A stretch of 64,000 nucleotides of DNA, taken from NCBI RefSeq assembly GCF_963855985.1, contig NC_087117.1, forward strand, positions 439,001-503,000, written 5' to 3'. Every line of letters starts with the position of its first letter. Position 1 is the first letter of the stretch. The position numbers and the translations under genes are program-made. The notes below the pieces were generated by a model. The model was not told the DNA's origin and searched no databases. It worked only from the letters and a program-made list of their open reading frames with translations. The DNA is from Ostrinia nubilalis (taxonomy: Eukaryota > Arthropoda > Insecta > Lepidoptera > Crambidae). Positions 29,601 to 41,600 of this stretch are shown piece after piece.

Positions 29601-32600
29601 CACTGCACGCGTTCCTATGTGAGTGAGAGCTAGACAAGGTGTTCCGAGTTAGACAAGGTGTTCCGAGTTAGACAAGGTGTTCCGAGTTAGACAAGGTGTT
29701 CCGAGTTAGACAAGGTGTTCCGAGTTAGACAAGGTGTTCAACCAGTGGCACTGCACGCGTTCCTATGTGAGTGACTCTACAGCCGCCCCCGCTGCTATAA
29801 TCCGGTCGCCGAGCACGTAGAATTTCGTCCAATGACCCCAAGCTACCCATCCTTATCGCTCGCGCGTAATTATGTAGCTGTCGCGCTCGCACACTCACTG
29901 CGGGCGCCCGTCGCACAGTCGCGACAGCAACATAATTACGCGCTATCCTATGTGAGTGAGAGTAACTCCGCGCGTCAACAGCTCGACCGCTACGAGCCCG
30001 GCTTCGTGCGGCTACGGGCACTCGCGCTGCACGCGTTCCTGTGTAAGTGAGAGTGACTTCTTCGTCGCGGCCGCAGCTTTTGGGGTCACTGGACGAAATT
30101 CTACGTGCTCGGCGACCGGGCTTTAGCCGCGCTCTTATGTAAGTGAGAGTGACTCCGCCCGCCAAATACACATCTGACGAGGAGTTAGACAAGGTGGTCC
30201 GAGTTAGACAAGGTGGTCCGAGTTAGACAAGGTGGTCCGAGTTAGACAAGGTGGTCCGAGTTAGACAAGGTGGTCCGAGTTAGACAAGGTGGTCCGAGTT
30301 AGACAAGGCGGTCCTAGTTAGACAAGGTGGTCCGAGTTAGACAAGGTGGTCCAAGTTAGACAAGGCGGTCCGAGTTAGACAAGGTGGTCCGAGTTAGACA
30401 AGGTGTTCCGAGCTAGACAAGATGTTCAACCAGCGGTGCACCCGCTGATAGCCACTTTAACGTCACCCTACAAGCCTATAGGGGCGGAGCAGTAAAGAAA
30501 AATGTTACAACAACGGGAAATATTATTCAAAGTAATCTTTCTAAAAAAAATCGGTTCCTATCTTAACACAATATGTCCAGGAGTAAATAGCTAATTCGTT
30601 TCAGCCAAATGACGTCCGCGGGACAAAGGCCTCCCCCAAGGATTTCCATAACTATCGGTTTTGTGCTGCCTGCATCCAGTCCAGGTGCTTTCCGCGAGTC
30701 AGTAGATCGCCAGTCCACCGAGTAGGAAGGTAATAATTGAATCATCATCATCATTTCAGCCACAGGACGTCCACTTTTGAATATAGGCCTTCCCCAATTG
30801 AATAAATTATTCTTATTATTTATTGTTTTTTCCCACAGCGCGCGTGGCCAAACACCCGATCCTAACACATTCGCCGGAACTCCGAACATTCCTCTGCACG
30901 CCCGATGAGGAGCTAGACAAGGTGTTTCGAGGCGAAAGCAGCGCCCTCAACCTTTGGGGGGGACTTAGTGCCAAGAATGATAGCAAAAATACTAATGGAG
31001 CTAGGTAAGTGGGTTATATTATAACATCTGCATGCATTACGAGGAGTTAGACAAGGTGTTCCGAGTTAAACAAGGTATTCCGAGTTAGACAAGGTGTTCT
31101 GAGTTAAACAAGGTGTTTTAAGGTGAAAGTAGCGCCCTCAACCTGTGGGGACTTAGTGCTAAGAATGATAGCAAAAATACCAATGGAGCTAGGTAAGTGA
31201 CTATTACATACGAGTAAGGGCTTATTTTTCAATCGTCGGATAACTTTTAACTGAAGCATAAGTTTGGCACAGTTTAATCATGGGAAATATGTCAAAATGA
31301 CAAGCTTATTCTTCAATTAAAAGATATCTGACGATTGAAAAATCAATCCTAAGTGAAATATGAGAATATCTGCACCCATAAAGAGGAGCTAGACAAGGTG
31401 TTTCGAGGCGAAAGCAGCGCGCTCAACCTATGGGGACTTAGTGCCAAGTATGATGTCAATAATACTAATGGAGCTAGGTATATGGCTTATATTGGAACAT
31501 CTGGATGCATGATGAGGAGTTAGACAAGGTGTTCCGAGTTAGACAAGGTCTAAAATACTTCACCAGTTTATCGATCCATCTAGAGGGAGACCTGACTAAA
31601 ATACTTTTTTGGCAAGTGGTCGCCATTCGAGAACTTTTCTACCCCAACGGTCATCACTTTACGAGTAACTTATGTTTGGCAATATTTGTTATTTTTATTT
31701 TACACCTCTCGCTCTTATTTACACAAAAGCACCTATTTATTACTATGTTTATTGTCTTTTATAGTTGTTATGCCGCATAATATTCTGTTCTTTCGTCCGC
31801 AGGGTAAAAGACCCAGAATTCAGCTCGGCGGCGGACTACCTAACATCTTTGCAGCAGAAGCTGACGACTCTCTGCGCGCTCACCGTCAAACTGCACAAAG
31901 GATCGGCTGCCGTGGGGAATGAGCTCATGGGGTGAGTGAAAGACTCCATAATCAGGTCATCGGGGTTATTACCAGAGTAAATACAAATGTGTAGGTTATC
32001 TTCATAGAAACGCACCGAGTGCGGTTTGTATGTGAGCGCGCCAATATGTAAGCGGCGCGCACGCACACACTGACAAAATTTAGCGTGGATTAGCGGGGAG
32101 TTGCGCCGAATTTTGTCAGTGTGTGCGGTACTACCGCGAGGAATGGCGCCGTATTACGAGGAACATCACTCTGAATCGTGATTCAAGATGATGACCACGA
32201 CCACTCTGACAAGAGTGTACCGACTGAGAAGAAGAAGAAGTGCGGTACTTGGATCGCTCCAAGTGAATCAACTGTAGCGCTTCCACATTTAGGCGATTTA
32301 GCAGCGCGTCAAACGCGCGTCAGACGCGCTGCCTGCCTTCACATTATAAAAACGCCGCTGCCGCGCTGCTGTCGCGCTACTAACGCCCTAATGTGAGGGA
32401 GCTAACAGAAGTTCTCTCTAACGCAGCATGAAAAGCGTGTGTGACGCGTAGGCGTCCCTAATGTGACTCATGAATAACGTGTCCATTTAGCGTACTTAGA
32501 GAAGTCACCAAGTACTATTTTCTTCTCTCTCTGTCTGCGACGCTTGTGTCTCAGTCCGGTGTCAACTGTCTAGCTTACGTAGAGAAGTCACGAGGTACCA

Positions 32601-35600
32601 TCTTCTCTCCCACGCAGTATGAAGCGCGTATGCGACGCGTGGGCGTGCCAACCGAGCGTGGGCGGGGCTATAGTAGGGGCGGGCGCGGGCGCGTGCGGCG
32701 TGACTCAAGAATAACAAGCGTCTAGCTAGCTTACTAGGATACGTCACCAAGTAATATCTTCTTATACATCTAGTATGAAGCGAGTCTGCGACGCGTGAGC
32801 GTTGTGCTCACTCCTTTTTTTTACTAAAGAAATACGTCATCAAGTACTATCTTCTCTCTGACCTAGTATGAAGCGCGTGTGTGACGCGTGGGCGTGCCAA
32901 CCGAGCGCGGGCGGGGCTATAGTAGACGCGGGCGCGGGCGCGTGCTAACAGTGTCTTCTCTCTGACCCAGTATGAAGCGAGTCTGTGACGCGTGGGCGTG
33001 TCTCCCGAGCGCGGGCGGGGCTATAGTAGGCGCGGGCGCGGGCGCGTGCTAACAGTGTCTTCTCTCTAATCTAGTATGAAGCGCGTGTGTGACGCGTGGG
33101 CGTGTCTCCCGAGCGCGGGCGGGGCTATAGTAGCCGCGGGCGCGGGCGCGTGCTAACAGTGTCTTCTCTCTAATCTAGTATGAAGCGCGTGTGTGACGCG
33201 TGGGCGTGTCTCCCGAGCGCGGGCGGGGCTATAGTAGCCGCGGGCGCGGGCGCGTGCTAACAGTGTCTTCTCTCTAATCTAGTATGAAGCGCGTGTGTGA
33301 CGCGTGGGCGTGTCTCCCGAGCGCGGGCGGGGCTATAGTAGGCGCGGGCGCGGGCGCGTGCTAACAGTGTCTTCTCTCTAATCTAGTATGAAGCGCGTGT
33401 GTGACGCGTGGGCGTGTCTCCCGAGCGCGGGCGGGGCTATAGTAGCCGCGGGCGCGGGCGCGTGCTAACAGTGTCTTCTCTCTAATCTAGTATGAAGCGC
33501 GTGTGTGACGCGTGGGCGTGTCTCCCGAGCGCGGGCGGGGCTATAGTAGCCGCGGGCGCGGGCGCGTGCTAACAGTGTCTTCTCTCTAATCTAGTATGAA
33601 GCGCGTGTGTGACGCGTGGGCGTGTCTCCCGAGCGCGGGCGGGGCTATAGTAGGCGCGGGCGCGGGCGCGTGCTAACAGTGTCTTCTCTCTAATCTAGTA
33701 TGAAGCGCGTGTGTGACGCGTGGGCGTGTCTCCCGAGCGCGGGCGGGGCTATAGTAGCCGCGGGCGCGGGCGCGTGCTAACAGTGTCTTCTCTCTAATCT
33801 AGTATGAAGCGCGTGTGTGACGCGTGGGCGTGTCTCCCGAGCGCGGGCGGGGCTATAGTAGGCGCGGGCGCGGGCGCGTGCTAACAGTGTCTTCTCTCTA
33901 ATCTAGTATGAAGCGCGTGTGTGACGCGTGGGCGTGTCTCCCGAGCGCGGGCGGGGCTATAGTAGCCGCGGGCGCGGGCGCGTGCTAACAGTGTCTTCTC
34001 TCTAATCTAGTATGAAGCGCGTGTGTGACGCGTGGGCGTGTCTCCCGAGCGCGGGCGGGGCTATAGTAGCCGCGGGCGCGGGCGCGTGCTAACAGTGTCT
34101 TCTCTCTAATCTAGTATGAAGCGCGTGTGTGACGCGTGGGCGTGTCTCCCGAGCGCGGGCGGGGCTATAGTAGCCGCGGGCGCGGGCGCGTGCTAACAGT
34201 GTCTTCTCTCTAATCTAGTATGAAGCGCGTGTGTGACGCGTGGGCGTGTCTCCCGAGCGCGGGCGGGGCTATAGTAGACGCGGGCGCGGGCGCGTGCTAA
34301 CAGTGTCTTCTCTCTAATCTAGTATGAAGCGCGTGTGTGACGCGTGGGCGTGTCTCCCGAGCGCGGGCGGGGCTATAGTAGCCGCGGGCGCGGGCGCGTG
34401 CTAACAGTGTCTTCTCTCTAATCTAGTATGAAGCGCGTGTGTGACGCGTGGGCGTGTCTCCCGAGCGCGGGCGGGGCTATAGTAGCCGCGGGCGCGGGCG
34501 CGTGCTAACAGTGTCTTCTCTCTAATCTAGTATGAAGCGCGTGTGTGACGCGTGGGCGTGTCTCCCGAGCGCGGGCGGGGCTATAGTAGCCGCGGGCGCG
34601 GGCGCGTGCTAACAGTGTCTTCTCTCTAATCTAGTATGAAGCGCGTGTGTGACGCGTGGGCGTGTCTCCCGAGCGCGGGCGGGGCTATAGTAGCCGCGGG
34701 CGCGGGCGCGTGCTAACAGTGTCTTCTCTCTAATCTAGTATGAAGCGCGTGTGTGACGCGTGGGCGTGTCTCCCGAGCGCGGGCGGGGCTACAGTAGCCG
34801 CGGGCGCGGGCGCGTGCTAACAGTGTCTTCTCTCTAATCTAGTATGAAGCGCGTGTGTGACGCGTGGGCGTGTCTCCCGAGCGCGGGCGGGGCTATAGTA
34901 GCCGCGGGCGCGGGCGCGTGCTAACAGTGTCTTCTCTCTAATCTAGTATGAAGCGCGTGTGTGACGCGTGGGCGTGTCTCCCGAGCGCGGGCGGGGCTAT
35001 AGTAGCCGCGGGCGCGGGCGCGTGCTAACAGTGTCTTCTCTCTAATCTAGCATGAAGCGCGTGTGTGACGCGTGGGCGTGTCTCCCGAGCGTGGGCGGGG
35101 CTATAGTAGACGCGGGCGCGGGCGCGTGCTAACAGTGGGAGAGAGGAGACACAAGGGGGCTACGGGATAGCTTGCTGCTGGAACGGTTACTTGAGTGTTT
35201 TGTCATAAAGGGGAACTGTAATTCAGGGTAGCTAGTTCGGCATCCGAGAGTAGCTACTTCGTTCGTCATTCGAGTGTCGCTACTTCGGAAGTCATTAGAG
35301 ACTAGCTACTTCGTCCGTCATTCGAGAAAGCTACTTTATTCTTCATTAGTTCATCGCTATTTCGTCATTCTAAAGTCACTAATCATTCGTGATTCGATCT
35401 CAATCCCTGAAAAAACAAGCTATATTTATATTACTTGGATCGCTCCAAGTGAATCAACTGTAGCGCTTTCACATTTAGGCGATTTAGCAGCGCGTCAAAT
35501 GCGCGTCAGACGCGCTGCCGAAAATTTCATTCTATGTGACAGCGGATGCATGCCTTCACGTTATAAAAACGCCGCTGCCGCGCTGCTGTCGCGTTACTAA

Positions 35601-38600
35601 CGCCCTAATGTGAGGGAGCTAACAGAAGTTCTCTATAACGCAGCATGAAGCGCGTATGCGACGCGTGTCGTGACGTGTGTCTCAGTCCGGCGTCAACTGT
35701 CTAGCTTACTTGAGGGAGCTAACAGAAGTACCATCTTCTCTCTCACGCAGCATGAAACGTGTCTGTGACGCGTGGGCGTGCCAACCGAGCGCGGGCGGGG
35801 CTATAGTAGCCGCGGGCGCGGGCGCGTGCTAACAGTGTCTTCTCTCTAATCTAGTATGAAGCGCGTGTGTGACGCGTGGGCGTGTCTCCCGAGCGCGGGC
35901 GGGGCTATAGTAGCCGCGGGCGCGGGCGCGTGCTAACAGTGTCTTCTCTCTAATCTAGTATGAAGCGCGTGTGTGACGCGTGGGCGTGTCTCCCGAGCGC
36001 GGGCGGGGCTATAGTAGACGCGGGCGCGGGCGCGTGCTAACAGTGTCTTCTCTCTAATCTAGTATGAAGCGCGTGTGTGACGCGTGGGCGTGTCTCCCGA
36101 GCGCGGGCGGGGCTATAGTAGCCGCGGGCGCGGGCGCGTGCTAACAGTGTCTTCTCTCTAATCTAGTATGAAGCGCGTGTGTGACGCGTGGGCGTGTCTC
36201 CCGAGCGCGGGCGGGGCTATAGTAGCCGCGGGCGCGGGCGCGTGCTAACAGTGTCTTCTCTCTAATCTAGTATGAAGCGCGTGTGTGACGCGTGGGCGTG
36301 TCTCCCGAGCGCGGGCGGGGCTATAGTAGCCGCGGGCGCGGGCGCGTGCTAACAGTGTCTTCTCTCTAATCTAGTATGAAGCGCGTGTGTGACGCGTGGG
36401 CGTGTCTCCCGAGCGCGGGCGGGGCTATAGTAGCCGCGGGCGCGGGCGCGTGCTAACAGTGTCTTCTCTCTAATCTAGTATGAAGCGCGTGTGTGACGCG
36501 TGGGCGTGTCTCCCGAGCGCGGGCGGGGCTATAGTAGACGCGGGCGCGGGCGCGTGCTAACAGTGTCTTCTCTCTAATCTAGTATGAAGCGCGTGTGTGA
36601 CGCGTGGGCGTGTCTCCCGAGCGCGGGCGGGGCTATAGTAGCCGCGGGCGCGGGCGCGTGCTAACAGTGTCTTCTCTCTAATCTAGTATGAAGCGCGTGT
36701 GTGACGCGTGGGCGTGTCTCCCGAGCGCGGGCGGGGCTATAGTAGCCGCGGGCGCGGGCGCGTGCTAACAGTGTCTTCTCTCTAATCTAGTATGAAGCGC
36801 GTGTGTGACGCGTGGGCGTGTCTCCCGAGCGCGGGCGGGGCTATAGTAGCCGCGGGCGCGGGCGCGTGCTAACAGTGTCTTCTCTCTAATCTAGTATGAA
36901 GCGCGTGTGTGACGCGTGGGCGTGTCTCCCGAGCGTGGGCGGGGCTATAGTAGACGCGGGCGCGGGCGCGTGCTAACAGTGGGAGAGAGGAGACACAAGG
37001 GGGCTACGGGATAGCTTGCTGCTGGAACGGTTACTTGAGTGTTTTGTCATAAAGGGGAACTGTAATTCAGGGTAGCTAGTTCGGCATCCGAGAGTAGCTA
37101 CTTCGTTCGTCATTCGAGTGTCGCTACTTCGGAAGTCATTAGAGACTAGCTACTTCGTCCGTCATTCGAGAAAGCTACTTTATTCTTCATTAGTTCATCG
37201 CTATTTCGTCATTCTAAAGTCACTAATCATTCGTGATTCGATCTCAATCCCTGAAAAAACAAGCTATATTTATATTACTTGGATCGCTCCAAGTGAATCA
37301 ACTGTAGCGCTTTCACATTTAGGCGATTTAGCAGCGCGTCAATGCGCGTCAGACGCGCTGCCGAAAATTTCATTCTATGTGACAGCGGATGCATGCCTTC
37401 ACGTTATAAAAACGCCGCTGCCGCGCTGCTGTCGCGTTACTAACGCCCTAATGTGAGGGAGCTAACAGAAGTTCTCTATAACGCAGCATGAAACGCGTAT
37501 GCGACGCGTGTCGTGACGTGTGTCTCAGTCCGGCGTCAACTGTCTAGCTTACTTGAGGGAGCTAACAGAAGTACCATCTTCTCTCTCACGCAGCATGAAA
37601 CGTGTCTGTGACGCGTGGGCGTGCCAATCAGCCGTGGGCGGGGCTATAGTAGCCGCGGGCGCGGGCGCGTGCTAACAGTGTCTTCTCTCTAATCTAGTAT
37701 GAAGCGCGTGTGTGACGCGTGGGCGTGTCTCCCGAGCGCGGGCGGGGCTATAGTAGCCGCGGGCGCGGGCGCGTGCTAACAGTGTCTTCTCTCTAATCTA
37801 GTATGAAGCGCGTGTGTGACGCGTGGGCGTGTCTCCCGAGCGCGGGCGGGGCTATAGTAGACGCGGGCGCGGGCGCGTGCTAACAGTGTCTTCTCTCTAA
37901 TCTAGTATGAAGCGCGTGTGTGACGCGTGGGCGTGTCTCCCGAGCGCGGGCGGGGCTATAGTAGCCGCGGGCGCGGGCGCGTGCTAACAGTGTCTTCTCT
38001 CTAATCTAGTATGAAGCGCGTGTGTGACGCGTGGGCGTGTCTCCCGAGCGCGGGCGGGGCTATAGTAGCCGCGGGCGCGGGCGCGTGCTAACAGTGTCTT
38101 CTCTCTAATCTAGTATGAAGCGCGTGTGTGACGCGTGGGCGTGTCTCCCGAGCGCGGGCGGGGCTATAGTAGCCGCGGGCGCGGGCGCGTGCTAACAGTG
38201 TCTTCTCTCTAATCTAGTATGAAGCGCGTGTGTGACGCGTGGGCGTGTCTCCCGAGCGCGGGCGGGGCTATAGTAGCCGCGGGCGCGGGCGCGTGCTAAC
38301 AGTGTCTTCTCTCTAATCTAGTATGAAGCGCGTGTGTGACGCGTGGGCGTGTCTCCCGAGCGCGGGCGGGGCTATAGTAGCCGCGGGCGCGGGCGCGTGC
38401 TAACAGTGTCTTCTCTCTAATCTAGTATGAAGCGCGTGTGTGACGCGTGGGCGTGTCTCCCGAGCGCGGGCGGGGCTATAGTAGACGCGGGCGCGGGCGC
38501 GTGCTAACAGTGTCTTCTCTCTAATCTAGTATGAAGCGCGTGTGTGACGCGTGGGCGTGTCTCCCGAGCGCGGGCGGGGCTATAGTAGCCGCGGGCGCGG

Positions 38601-41600
38601 GCGCGTGCTAACAGTGTCTTCTCTCTAATCTAGTATGAAGCGCGTGTGTGACGCGTGGGCGTGTCTCCCGAGCGCGGGCGGGGCTATAGTAGGCGCGGGC
38701 GCGGGCGCGTGCTAACAGTGTCTTCTCTCTAATCTAGTATGAAGCGCGTGTGTGACGCGTGGGCGTGTCTCCCGAGCGCGGGCGGGGCTATAGTAGGCGC
38801 GGGCGCGGGCGCGTGCGGCGCGGCGCGGGCGCGCGAGCTGCCGCCGTCGCTGCGGGCGCGCGCCACGCTGCCGCAGCTGGCCGCCTGCGAGCGGAGGGCG
38901 GACAGGGGGCTGTGAGGGAGAGAGGAGACACAAGGGGGCTACAGGATAGTTTGCTGCTGGATCGGTTACTTGTGTGTTTTGTTATAAAGCGGGACTGTAA
39001 TTCAGAGTAGCTAGTTCGGCATCCGAGAGTAGCTACTTTGTTATTCGAGCGTCGCTACTTCGTCCGTCATTCTAGACTAGCTACTTCGTTCGTCATTCGA
39101 GTGTCGCTACTTCGGAAGTCATTAGAGACTAGCTACTTCGTCCGTCAGTCGAAAATAGCCACTTCGTCATTCAAGGGTCGCTATTTCGTCATTCTAGGGT
39201 CACTTATCTTTCAGGAGTCGATCTCAATCCCTGAAAAAACAAGCTATATTTAGCTTACTTGGACCGCTCCAAGTGAATCAGCGCGTCAAACGCGCGTCAG
39301 ACGCGCTGCCGAAAATTTCATACTATATGACAGCGGATGCATGTTTTTACATGCTGCTGTCGCGCCCTAATGTGAAAGCGCTCTTAATATTACTTGAGGG
39401 AGCTAACAGAAGTACCATCTTCTCTCTCACGCAGTATGAAGCGTGTCTGTGACGCGTGGGCGTGCCAACCGAGCGTGGGCGGGGCTTTGCTTGAGAGAGC
39501 TAACAGTACCTTCACTCTCACGCAGCATGAAACGTGTCTGTGACGCGTGGGCGTGTCTCCCGAGCGCGGGCGGGGCTATAGTAGCCGCGGGCGCGGGCGC
39601 GTGCGGCGCGGCGCGGGCGCGCGAGCTCCCGCCGGCGCTGCGGGCGCGCGCCACGCTGCCGCAGCTGGCCGCCTGCGAGCGGAGGGCGGACAGGGGGCTG
39701 TGTGGGAGAGAGGAGACACAAGGGGGCTACGGGATAGTTTGCTGCTGGAACTGTCATTTGTGTGTTTTGTCATTAAGCGAGACATTCAGAGTAGCTAGCG
39801 TAGGGCGGACAGGGGGCTGTGGGAGGGAGAGGAGACACAAGGGGGCTGCGAGATAGTTTGCTGCTGGAACGGTTACTTGTGTGTTTTGTCTTAAAGCGGG
39901 ACTGTAATTCAGAGTAGCTAGTTCGGCATCCGAGAGTAGCTACTTCGTCCGTCATTCGAGTGTAGCTACTGCGTTCGTCATTCGAGACTAGCTACTTCGT
40001 CATTCGAGGGTCGCTAATTTTGTCTCTAGTTCGCCATTCAAGGGTTGCTATTTCGTCATTCTAGGGTCACTTATCTTTCAGGACTCGATCTCAATCCCTG
40101 AAAAAACAAGCCATATTTAGCTTACTTGGATCGCTCCAAGTGAATCAACTGTAGCGCTTTCACATTTAGGCGATTTTGCAGCGCGTCAAACGCGCGTCAG
40201 ACGCGCTGCCTGCTTTCACATTATAAAAACGCCGCTTCCGCGCTGCTGTCGCGCTACTAACGCTCTAATGTGAGGGAGCTAACAGAAGTTCTCTCTCACG
40301 CAGCATGAAGCGTGTCTGTGACGCGTGGGCGTGTCTCCCGAGCGCGGGCGGGGCTATAGTAGCCGCGGGCGCGGGCGCGTGCGGCGCGGCGCGGGCGCGC
40401 GAGCTCCCGCCGGCGCTGCGGGCGCGCGCCACGTTGCCGCAGCTGGCCGCGTATTGCGCGCAGCATGTGGAGAAGATCAAGCAGAGGGACGCGTTGCACG
40501 GTGAGTTGTGGAGCGTACTATCCGTTCGCTTTAAGTTTGCCACTGGCGATATGACGTCACTACAAGGAAAGCGTCTATAACTTTAACAATCTATATTTAA
40601 AATATTTTTTATTTATTCGTTTCGACGACGCGTCGCGACAGCGTTTAATCGCGGTTGAGGGAGGGGACGCGAATTCCACGGACCGGCAAACTTAGCGCGA
40701 ACGGGTTGTATGTGATACAAAGATTATAAAACTAAAACTCATAAAACTCATTTATTTTTGCAAATAGGCTTTTAAAAGCACTTTTACACGTCCCAGTATT
40801 AACCTTACCACTGCTTCGGGACAATAAATGGGCCAGTGCTGAGAAGAAGCAACGTATCAATCAGATGTGATTAAATGTGGGTCTTATGACGTTAGTCATG
40901 CAAATTGGTGGATAATGGTATACATAGAAAATGTGTGGATCATAATGTGATACAAAGAAAAAACGATCAGATGTGATAGAAAAAAATGTGGATCATAAAA
41001 TATGTAACTAAAATATAAATGTGTAGATAATGTAATATGTATTTAGTCCAGTCAATGAATGCCTTAAGAGCCATTTCACAAAAATATTCCGCGCGAATTT
41101 AGCTGAAAACTGTCAACGCAACGTCAAAAGAGTAAAAAGAACGCCGAAATGGACAAAAAAATCTTGAACCGTGACCGTATTAAGACTTGATATAAGTAAT
41201 TAATTTTAAGGTAGAATACGGTTAATAAACTTGATAAATTAATTTAAAATTTTAATAGAGTTTATTTAGTCTTTTAAAGATTTTTATAATTCGATTAATA
41301 ATGAAACACGAATAGGTATAATATGTAAAATAAAATTATAATTAAGTACAAAATAAAGACAGTCAACATAGTAAAAAAAAATCTGCCCCCTTACAGCTCC
41401 ATCATCGGACTCTGGATATCATTTAGGGACGAAATATTCGTCAAGGCGAATTACACAAGCCCAAACTCCATAGGGTTCTATTGTTTTGTTACGGAGTTGC
41501 AATGGAGGTGGCCATTGCAACTCCTCAAGATCCATTATCAGACAGAGCTAAGAAATAAATAAATAAATATTATTGTTATTAAACAAATGACTAAAATAAT

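Noticed and set aside
32867..38816. CRISPR-like regular array
   Set aside because: Units are uniform 104-bp tandem repeats without variable spacers, carrying exon and splice-site sequence, in an animal intron.
39427..40580. Ala/Arg-rich frames on both strands (such as 39443-39856)
   Set aside because: Plus-strand frames are read-through of exon-6-like copies and minus-strand ones are their GC-rich shadows. Only 40304-40500 fits the nexin phases.
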